A stretch of 36,709 nucleotides of DNA from DATAQC01 sp046263055. Its GTDB lineage: Bacteria > Actinomycetota > Acidimicrobiia > Acidimicrobiales > AC-14. Below are positions 32,101 through 36,709 of this stretch, piece after piece (position 1 is the stretch's first letter; every line of letters begins with the position of its first letter). The translations under genes and the position numbers were made by a program. Under the pieces are notes generated by a model, which did no database searches, had not been told where the DNA came from, and saw nothing but the letters and a program-made list of their open reading frames with translations. The stretch is from assembly GCA_046263055.1 (NCBI GenBank), contig JBHELO010000132.1, forward strand, positions 1-36,709, given 5' to 3'.

Positions 32101-33623
32101 CGGTCGACGACCCGCTGGGGACGTTGCTGGGCCGCTGGGCCCGCACCCACGGGCCGTTCCTCAGCGAGGAGCCGGCCCGGCGGTTCGGCCTGCCGGCGGG
32201 GGCGGTCGAGGGCCTGCTCGCCCGCCGGGCCGACGCCGGCCAGCTGCTGCGGGGGGAGTTCCGCCCCGCCGCCTCGGTGGCCGGGGGCGCCAGGCCGGCC
32301 GGTCGTGAGTGGTGCGACCCCGACGTCCTGCGGTCGCTGCGCCAGCGCTCCCTGGCCGCGCTGCGGCGGGAGGTGCAGCCGGTGGAGTCGGGCGTGCTGG
32401 CCCGGTTCCTGCCCGCGTGGCAGGGGGCGGCGCCGGTGGGCGGTCGGCGGGGGGGCTCGGACGCCGGTGGGCTCGACCGTCTGTACGAGGTGGTGTCCCA
32501 GCTCCAGGGCGTGGCCATCCCCGCCTCAGTGCTGGAGCGCGACGTGCTGGCGGCCCGGGTGGCCGACTACTCGCCCCGCCTCCTCGACGAGCTGACCGCC
32601 GCCGGCGAGGTGGTGTGGGTCGGCGCCGGGCCCTTGGGGGCCGACGACGGCAAGGTCGTGCTCTTCCGGCGCGAGCTGGCCCCGCTGCTGCGCCCGGCAG
32701 CCGGGTCGGCGGGCGAGCGCCCGTCGTCGCCCGAGCACGACCGCCTGCGGGAGGTCCTGGCGCGGCGGGGCGCCTGCTTCTACCGGGAGTTGGCGGGAGC
32801 GGACGACCGGGCGTCGCTCGACGCCCTCTGGGACCTGGTATGGGCGGGCGAGGTCACCAACGACTCGTTCGCCCCGGTGCGGGCCCTGGCCGGGGGCGGG
32901 AGCCGCCACCGCCACTCGTCCCGGCGGCGGAGCGGTCGGCCCAACGTGGGGTCCCTCACCGTGCTGGGGCCGCCCCGGGCCCAGGGCCGGTGGTCCCTGG
33001 TGGAGTCCGACCTGCCCACCGAGGGCGTCAGCCCCACCGCCCGGGCCCACGCCCTGGCCTCCGTGCTGCTCGACCGCCACGGGGTGCTGACCCGGGAGGC
33101 GGTGCGGGGCGAGGGTCACCCGGGCGGGTTCGCCGCCGTGTACGGGGTGCTGCGGGCCATGGAGGAGTCAGGCCGGGTACGGCGGGGCTACTTCGTGGCC
33201 GGCATGGGAGGCGCCCAGTTCGCCCTGGCCGGCGCCGTCGACCGCCTGCGGGGCGCCCGGGAGGTCGGCCCCGGTGCGGGTGCCGCCGAGGACGCGCTGG
33301 TCCTGGCCGCCACCGATCCCGCCAGCGCCTACGGCCTGTCGCTGGCGTGGCCGGTGGCCGGGCCGCGCCGGGTGGCGGGTGCCTACGTCGTGCTGGTGGG
33401 TGGGGAGGCGGCGCTGTACGTGGAGCGGGGGGCCCGGGGCCTGGTGGCCCTCCGGCCCTTCGACGGGACCTGGGAAGCGGCAGCGGTGGCCGCCCTCGGC
33501 GAGCTGGTGGCCCGGGGCCGCCTTCGCCGCCTGGCCGTCGAGCGCTTCGACGACGCCCTGGCCCCCGCCCTGCGGGCCGCCGGATTCGTCCCGTCGCCCC
33601 GCGGCCTCGTCCGCTACGGCTGA
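29103..33623 (+). CDS. lhr: Large ATP-dependent helicase Lhr
   Basis: Superfamily 2 DNA (or DNA-RNA hybrid) helicase of 1506 residues, the full Lhr length. It moves 3' to 5' and is linked to DNA repair, being induced by mitomycin C in mycobacteria. Order: PTPAQEQGWEAI (Q-motif-like), Walker A APTGSGKTLAAF (about 47-54), YVSPLKALTYDV, TTPESLYLML, DEIHSVAATKRG (motif II), GLSATQRPL, FVNSRRLAERLAARL, TSSLELGIDMG and QRIGRAGH (motif VI). The winged-helix/Lhr-core region follows, and the long C-terminal part (about 900-1506) carries HTH_42-like repeats ending RGLVRYG. GTG 29103 is chosen from the Lhr N-terminus and the -10-like box. No truncation is seen. Confidence 0.96.
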   Translation: MARSSPSLERFSPVTRAWFEATFAAPTPAQEQGWEAISRGDHTLVLAPTGSGKTLAAFLWCLDRLMAGAPEGPGDGSGGGAPRAGCRVLYVSPLKALTYDVERNLRAPLAGLALEAARRGLPAPTISVATRTGDTPQADRRDIARHPPDILITTPESLYLMLTSAAREVLASVEHVIVDEIHSVAATKRGAHLALSLERLERLTPRPPQRIGLSATQRPLDEIARFLGGRRRVPAAGPAEWQALPVTVVDAGVRKPLELQVIVPVEDMAEMGRPIAGDDGADILSGPAAGDPEARHSIWPAIHPVLLDLIEAHRSTLIFVNSRRLAERLAARLNDLAGRDLVRAHHGSVAREQRLEIEDALKAGRLPALVATSSLELGIDMGAIDLVVQVESPSSVASGLQRIGRAGHSVGEPSRGRIFPKFRGDLVEAAVVAMRMKAALIEETRVPRNPVDVLAQQIVAMCAVEDVTVDEVAGVVGGAYPFADCTPAVLEGVLDMLAGRYPSDEFAELRPRITWDRVEGTLRARAGARMLAVTSGGTIPDRGLFGVYTAGADGAGGTRVGELDEEMVYESRVGETFLLGATTWLIQEITRDRVLVTPAPGVPGKMPFWHGDGLGRPAELGRAIGAFLREVDGWTDEHLAEECSLDDLAVRNLRAYLAEERSVTGVVPTDRQVVVERFRDELGDWRICVLSPLGGRVHAPWALAIEAKVRSRLGVEVQTMWSDEGIVVRLPEADEAPPVESILVEPEEVEDLVVGELANSTLFASHFRENAARALLLPRRRPGSRTPLWQQRQRAADLLAVASKHGSFPILLETYRECLRDVFDLPALVDLMTAVRARTVRVVSVDTPRPSPFASSLAFAYVANFLYEGDAPLAERRAQALTLDREMLAELLGTEELRELIVPDALDALEADLQRLDERRWARDADEASDLLRRLGDLTREELAARSVADFSAELVASRRAVEVRVAGEARLIAAEDAGRYRDGLGVVPPPGLPDAFLEAVDDPLGTLLGRWARTHGPFLSEEPARRFGLPAGAVEGLLARRADAGQLLRGEFRPAASVAGGARPAGREWCDPDVLRSLRQRSLAALRREVQPVESGVLARFLPAWQGAAPVGGRRGGSDAGGLDRLYEVVSQLQGVAIPASVLERDVLAARVADYSPRLLDELTAAGEVVWVGAGPLGADDGKVVLFRRELAPLLRPAAGSAGERPSSPEHDRLREVLARRGACFYRELAGADDRASLDALWDLVWAGEVTNDSFAPVRALAGGGSRHRHSSRRRSGRPNVGSLTVLGPPRAQGRWSLVESDLPTEGVSPTARAHALASVLLDRHGVLTREAVRGEGHPGGFAAVYGVLRAMEESGRVRRGYFVAGMGGAQFALAGAVDRLRGAREVGPGAGAAEDALVLAATDPASAYGLSLAWPVAGPRRVAGAYVVLVGGEAALYVERGARGLVALRPFDGTWEAAAVAALGELVARGRLRRLAVERFDDALAPALRAAGFVPSPRGLVRYG

Positions 33624-33792
33624 GCGGGTGGGCCCCCGCGGGCGGCGCCCAGCCCGCCGCCCCTCAACAACTCGGCCACCTCGTCGGGGCCCCACAGGGC
33701 GAGCGGGGCGACGGCCTCGTCGAGGGGTGACGGCGCCACATCCGCCCGGCGGGGATGTTCCGCTCGGGGGAGGGTGGTCTCGGTCCTGACCC
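33624..33792. other. Gap between lhr and the M50 gene
   Basis: 169 bases between convergent genes. On the minus strand a 41-codon frame runs from GTG 33739 to a stop at 33614. It encodes LDEAVAPLALWGPDEVAELL and a Gly-rich end, and overlaps lhr by 10 nt. It has no ribosome-binding site or promoter motif, so I do not call it a gene. Nothing else is evident. Confidence 0.4.
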
Positions 33793-33803
33793 TCAAAGGA
33801 CCG
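33781..33803. terminator. Hairpin at the end of the M50 gene
   Basis: CGGTCCT (33781-33787) can pair with AGGACCG (33797-33803) around a 9-base loop that contains the M50 stop codon. A 7-bp stem without a T-tract, so only a weak terminator candidate, possibly shared by both convergent genes. Confidence 0.3.
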
Positions 33804-35160
33804 GTGGGGCGGGCGGCGGCGGGGGCTGGTTGGCGGCGGCCACCATGCGGGAGCGCACCGCCAGGTAGCGGGCGGTGGAGCGGAGCGGCGCGAGGTCGGC
33901 GTCGGCGTCGAGGAGGGCGGGATCGGCCAGACCGGCGTCGGCCGCCCGCTCGAGCCATCCCAGGGCGTCGTCGGGCTTGCCGGCGCGGGCCCAGCTGCAG
34001 GCCACGTCGTAGGCGACGTGGGCCGGGCGCTCGGGCCCGGCGTCGAACGCCCGCTGGCCGACGAAGGCGGACTCGGGGAACCGGCCGGCGGCGTGGAGGT
34101 GGGCCTGGAACGAGGCCAGTGCCTCCACGCCGGTGCCGGGCGCCTGCTGCAGGCGGTCGGCCAGCTCCCCGACCAGCCCGAGGCGGGCCACCGCCTCGGC
34201 CACGATGACGCTCCACGGGCCCCACTGGCTGCGCCGGAAGGCGTCGGCCACCTGGTCCAGGCCCTCGGTCGTACGCCCCGCGTCCAGGGCCAGGGCGCCG
34301 GTGAGGAACCCGTTGGTAGTCACGCCCGCGGGCATGGCCGCCAGCGCCGAGGATGCGGCCGCCGCCCCGCCCGAGCAGAACCCGGCCCACGCCTTCAGCT
34401 CCACCGCCGAGGCGGCCACGTCGGGCGGAGGCTGGCCGGCCAGCACCCGGTCGGCCTCGGCCACCGCCGTGCCGAGATCGTTGCGCACGAGCGCCTGGTA
34501 GCCGGCCACCAGGGGCGCCTGGCGGGTGCGGGCCCGGTCCTGCTTGAGGGAGCTGTAGTTCTGGGCCACGAAGAAGAGGGCGAACAGGGCGCCGAACGTG
34601 TAGCCGAGGGAGTAGGCGTAGACGCCGGCGGCGGCGGCCACGGCGATGGACACCACATAGGCGGCGCGCTCGCCGTCGGCGCCCCGCAACCGCCTGAGGA
34701 GCGACGCCGACACCCGGCCGCCGTCGAGGGGCAGCACCGGCAGCAGGTTGACCCCCGACCAGGCAACGTTCACGAACACCACGGCGCGCAGCACCGTGTC
34801 CCAGGTGGATGCCGGCCCCGCCGAGTGCTGGAGCCACCAGGCGGGGAGGCCCAGCAGCACCAGGCCGGTGAGCGGCCCGGCCAGGCTGACGGCGATGTCC
34901 CGCCCCGGCGCCAGGGGCCCGGAACCGGAGGTGAGCCCGCCCATGCCCTGCAAGAGGATCCTGGGCTGCTGGCCGTACACCCGGAACGCCACTGCGTGGC
35001 CCAGCTCGTGGAGCAGCACCGACACGAAGACCACCGTCACCCAAGTGGCCACGAAGGTGGCGGTCCCCCCACCGAGGCCGAGCAGGGCGGCGATCAGGAA
35101 GAAGCTGGGGTCGATGCGGACGGGGATGCCGAAGAGCGAGAAGCTGACGCCGGCACTCAC
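33793..35160 (-). CDS. M50 site-2-type membrane protease with helical-repeat C-terminus
   Basis: 455 residues. The N-terminal half (1 to about 215) is a small M50 core in the membrane: zinc motif HELGH (51-55) in LLHELGHAVAF, the third ligand region NLLPVLPLDGGR (Asp146), and about six membrane helices. It opens with SFSLFGIPVRIDPSFF as rhomboid-sized M50 proteases do. The second half (about 220-440) is soluble and looks like tetratricopeptide-type helices (YQALVRNDLGTAVAEADRVL, DVACSWARAGKPDDALGWLE), then a Pro-rich tail. Such enzymes cleave membrane-bound regulators; the target is unknown. GTG 35160 lies 6 nt behind TACCCT. Confidence 0.9.
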   Translation of the reverse strand: MSAGVSFSLFGIPVRIDPSFFLIAALLGLGGGTATFVATWVTVVFVSVLLHELGHAVAFRVYGQQPRILLQGMGGLTSGSGPLAPGRDIAVSLAGPLTGLVLLGLPAWWLQHSAGPASTWDTVLRAVVFVNVAWSGVNLLPVLPLDGGRVSASLLRRLRGADGERAAYVVSIAVAAAAGVYAYSLGYTFGALFALFFVAQNYSSLKQDRARTRQAPLVAGYQALVRNDLGTAVAEADRVLAGQPPPDVAASAVELKAWAGFCSGGAAAASSALAAMPAGVTTNGFLTGALALDAGRTTEGLDQVADAFRRSQWGPWSVIVAEAVARLGLVGELADRLQQAPGTGVEALASFQAHLHAAGRFPESAFVGQRAFDAGPERPAHVAYDVACSWARAGKPDDALGWLERAADAGLADPALLDADADLAPLRSTARYLAVRSRMVAAANQPPPPPAPPVL

Positions 35161-35166
35161 CGGCCC

Positions 35167-35172
35167 AGGGTA
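35167..35172 (-). promoter_or_regulatory. -10-like TACCCT for the M50 gene
   Basis: CTACCCTGGG on the minus strand ends 6 nt before GTG 35160. It sits in the 43-bp gap after recR and implies that the protease gene has its own promoter and a leaderless message. Confidence 0.47.
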
Positions 35173-35203
35173 GGCCCGGACCAGCGCCTCCGGTCGGGCC
35201 GGG

Positions 35204-35803
35204 TCAACCGTCCAGGTCCCGCCGGCCCTCCAGGGCCCGCCCGAGGGTCAGCTCGTCGGCGTACTCCAGGTCGCCCCCCACCGGGAGCCCGCTGGCGATG
35301 CGGGTGGTGCGCACACCGAGCGGCTTGAGGAGGCGGGCCAGGTACATGGCGGTGGCCTCACCCTCGATGTTGGGGTTCGTGCACAGGATGACCTCGGCCA
35401 CGTCCTCGGTGCCGATGCGAGCCAGCAGCTCGCGCACCCGGAGCTGGTCGGGCCCGATGCCCTCGAGGGGGCTGATGGCGCCCTGGAGCACGTGGTAGCG
35501 GCCCCGGAACTCCTGGGTCTTCTCCACCGCCACCACGTCGCGGGGCTCCTCCACGACGCACACGATCGTGGGATCGCGGCGGGGGTCCAGGCAGATGTCG
35601 CACTCCTCGCCCTCGCAGACGTTGAAGCAGCGCCGGCAGAACGACACCCGGTCCTTGGCCTCGACGATGGCCCGGGACAGGCGGAGGGCGTCCTCGGCCG
35701 GCAGCTTCAGGAGGTAGAAGGCGATGCGCTGGGCCGACTTGGGGCCGACGCCGGGTAGCCGGCCGAGCTCGTCGATGAGGGCCTGGACGGGCCGGGCGTA
35801 CAG
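35204..35803 (-). CDS. recR: Recombination mediator RecR, apparent CTG start
   Basis: Works with RecF and RecO to load RecA at gaps. 199 residues, the normal RecR length. Helix-hairpin-helix ELGRLPGVGPKSAQRIAFYL, a four-Cys zinc finger (SFCRRCFNVCEGEECDIC), a Toprim domain with VVEEPRDVVAVEK, ILCTNPNIEGEATAMYLARL, and the C-terminal Walker-like ASGLPVGGDLEYADELTLGRAL. The first canonical in-frame start (GTG 35647) would remove the helix-hairpin-helix. From the ybaB stop, which is in the same frame, there is no ATG, GTG or TTG. CTG 35803 (LYARPVQALIDEL) lies six bases behind AGGAG (35810-35814) and matches the usual MY.GPVQ.LI start. A CTG start is therefore proposed. Confidence 0.93.
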   Translation of the reverse strand: MYARPVQALIDELGRLPGVGPKSAQRIAFYLLKLPAEDALRLSRAIVEAKDRVSFCRRCFNVCEGEECDICLDPRRDPTIVCVVEEPRDVVAVEKTQEFRGRYHVLQGAISPLEGIGPDQLRVRELLARIGTEDVAEVILCTNPNIEGEATAMYLARLLKPLGVRTTRIASGLPVGGDLEYADELTLGRALEGRRDLDG

Positions 35804-35839
35804 GACGGGCTCCTGGTGGCGGTGGTGGCGACGGGGCGG

Positions 35840-36184
35840 TCAGCCGCCCAGCAGCCCGCCGCCCAGACCGGGGAGGTTGAAGCCGCCCATGGCCGCCTCG
35901 TTGACCTTCTCGGCCTTCGCCATGGCGTCGTGGATGGCGGCCAGGACGAGGTCTTCGAGCATGGCCACGTCTGCGGGGTCGACGGCCGCCGGGTCGATGG
36001 ACACGCTGCGGAACTCCATCCCGCCGGTGATCTTGATCTTCACCACGCCGCCGCCCGACTGGCCCTCCACCTCCTGGTCGGCCGCCTGCTCACGCGCCGA
36101 CACGAGCTGCTCCTGCATCTTTTGGGCCTGCTTCAGCAGCTCGTTCATGTTGGGCTGCTGGGGGGGACCTCCGTGCTTGGCCAT
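35840..36184 (-). CDS. ybaB: YbaB/EbfC nucleoid-associated protein
   Basis: 114 residues. A small DNA-binding protein with a tweezer-shaped dimer, associated with nucleoid structure and recombination. MNELLKQAQKMQEQL is the family's first helix, followed by the VVKIKITGGMEFRSVSIDP strands and MLEDLVLAAIHDAMAKAEKV, and a Gly-rich tail. The ATG lies three bases after the dnaX stop, with GGAGGAG inside the end of dnaX. It sits in the conserved dnaX-ybaB-recR order, 36 bp before recR, so all three are one operon. Confidence 0.95.
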   Translation of the reverse strand: MAKHGGPPQQPNMNELLKQAQKMQEQLVSAREQAADQEVEGQSGGGVVKIKITGGMEFRSVSIDPAAVDPADVAMLEDLVLAAIHDAMAKAEKVNEAAMGGFNLPGLGGGLLGG

Positions 36185-36187
36185 CGG

Positions 36188-36709
36188 CTACTCCTCCACC
36201 ACCTGGGCGCCCTGGAACGCCTGCATGACGTGATCGAGGGGCGAGGCTAGCCCCGGGGGGGCGTCACGCAGGTCGGTGGGATCCACGTCGTCGTCGGGCG
36301 GCGGGGGCGGCTCGCCGGTCGGCGACGAGGGGGGCGGCGGTTCGCCGTCCACGACCAGGCGCAGCGGCACCCGCCGGCCGAAGTGGCCGGCCAAGGCGGC
36401 CTCGGCCTCGCCCCGCACCTCCTCGCAGCGGTCCCGGTGCACGGCGTTGGGCAGGGCGAAGGTGGCCAGCCCGTCGGTGGCGGCCACGAACCGCCCGACC
36501 TGGAAGCGCACCGCCGCCCGCCGGCCCATGGCGGCGAGCACGTGGTCGGCCCACGCCAGGGTCAGCTCGTCGCGCGTTGGGAACGGGCCGCCGTCGGCCG
36601 GGGCGCCCGGCGGTCCGGCGGGACCGGCGGGCGGCCGGGCGGGCGGGTTCGGCGCCGGCGCGGGCGGCGGGGCGGCGGGCGGCGCGGCGGGTGGGGGCGG
36701 GTTCGGCGC
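36188..36709 (-). CDS. dnaX: DNA polymerase III gamma/tau subunit, C-terminal part
   Basis: The frame is open to the window edge; 173 residues are visible with the stop at 36188. The first about 50 visible residues are almost only Pro, Ala and Gly, the usual linker of actinobacterial tau. A folded C-terminal domain follows: TRDELTLAWADHVLAAMG, AAVRFQVGRFVAATDGLATFAL, NAVHRDRCEEVRGEAEAAL, GRRVPLRLVVD, then a Pro/Asp-rich end. It contacts the polymerase core at the replication fork. The AAA+ domain lies outside the window. The call rests on this domain pattern and on the dnaX-ybaB-recR order. Confidence 0.88.
   Translation of the reverse strand, partial: APNPPPPAAPPAAPPPAPAPNPPARPPAGPAGPPGAPADGGPFPTRDELTLAWADHVLAAMGRRAAVRFQVGRFVAATDGLATFALPNAVHRDRCEEVRGEAEAALAGHFGRRVPLRLVVDGEPPPPSSPTGEPPPPPDDDVDPTDLRDAPPGLASPLDHVMQAFQGAQVVEE

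Overview
The window is about 36.7 kb of very GC-rich DNA with densely packed genes, many GTG starts and frequent 4-base ATGA/GTGA overlaps. The gene content points to a high-GC member of the Actinomycetota, most like the class Acidimicrobiia: coproheme-type HemQ, a mycothiol-type maleylpyruvate isomerase family protein, glucosyl-3-phosphoglycerate synthase, a PAC2-family protein, a CysO-like sulfur carrier and a groEL without groES under CIRCE. The taxonomic call is inference. There is no sign of phage, plasmid, IS element, CRISPR or tRNA. This looks like ordinary chromosomal core with some lineage-specific genes.

Layout. 1-4.8 kb: a truncated lipoprotein gene, then a sugar/compatible-solute block (otsB, otsA, glycerate kinase, gpgS). 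4.86-8.4 kb: a SAM-I-type riboswitch leading into a threonine-synthase-like PLP enzyme and a CysO-like sulfur carrier, then CIRCE-groEL. 8.4-10.4 kb: two small lipoproteins and hemQ. 10.4-16.6 kb: a branched-chain amino-acid-type ABC importer (binding protein, LivH, a LivM-LivG fusion, LivF) translationally coupled to a LarE-like sulfur transferase and a stand-alone NIL-domain protein. 16.6-20.2 kb: DUF427, two coupled unknowns, a NUDIX protein and an NTF2-like protein with a long acidic tail. 20.2-25.8 kb: a GT39-like membrane glycosyltransferase coupled to an alkaline-phosphatase-like membrane protein with an apparent N-terminal frameshift, an unknown gene, and an M1-type lipoprotein metallopeptidase. 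25.9-29 kb: maleylpyruvate-isomerase family, an Nfu_N-HEAT protein and PAC2. 29.1-33.6 kb: the giant helicase Lhr. 33.8-36.7 kb: an M50 membrane protease and the conserved dnaX-ybaB-recR cluster.

How the genes may work together. The most interesting unit is the SAM riboswitch, ThrC-like enzyme and CysO-like carrier. A methionine-pathway sensor controls a PLP enzyme whose family uses O-phosphohomoserine, and the enzyme overlaps a carrier that can hold sulfide as a thiocarboxylate. This suggests carrier-dependent homocysteine synthesis, parallel to mycobacterial CysO/CysM, which uses O-phosphoserine. LarE and NIL add a second sulfur-related pair.

A short -10-like motif, close to gGTAGsGT, sits 6-10 nt before many start codons. 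It suggests widespread leaderless transcription and helps fix several starts. Two genes (livH, recR) appear to use non-canonical start codons behind good Shine-Dalgarno sequences. No gene-free stretch exceeds 300 bases; the longest are 4796-4996 (riboswitch) and 33624-33792.
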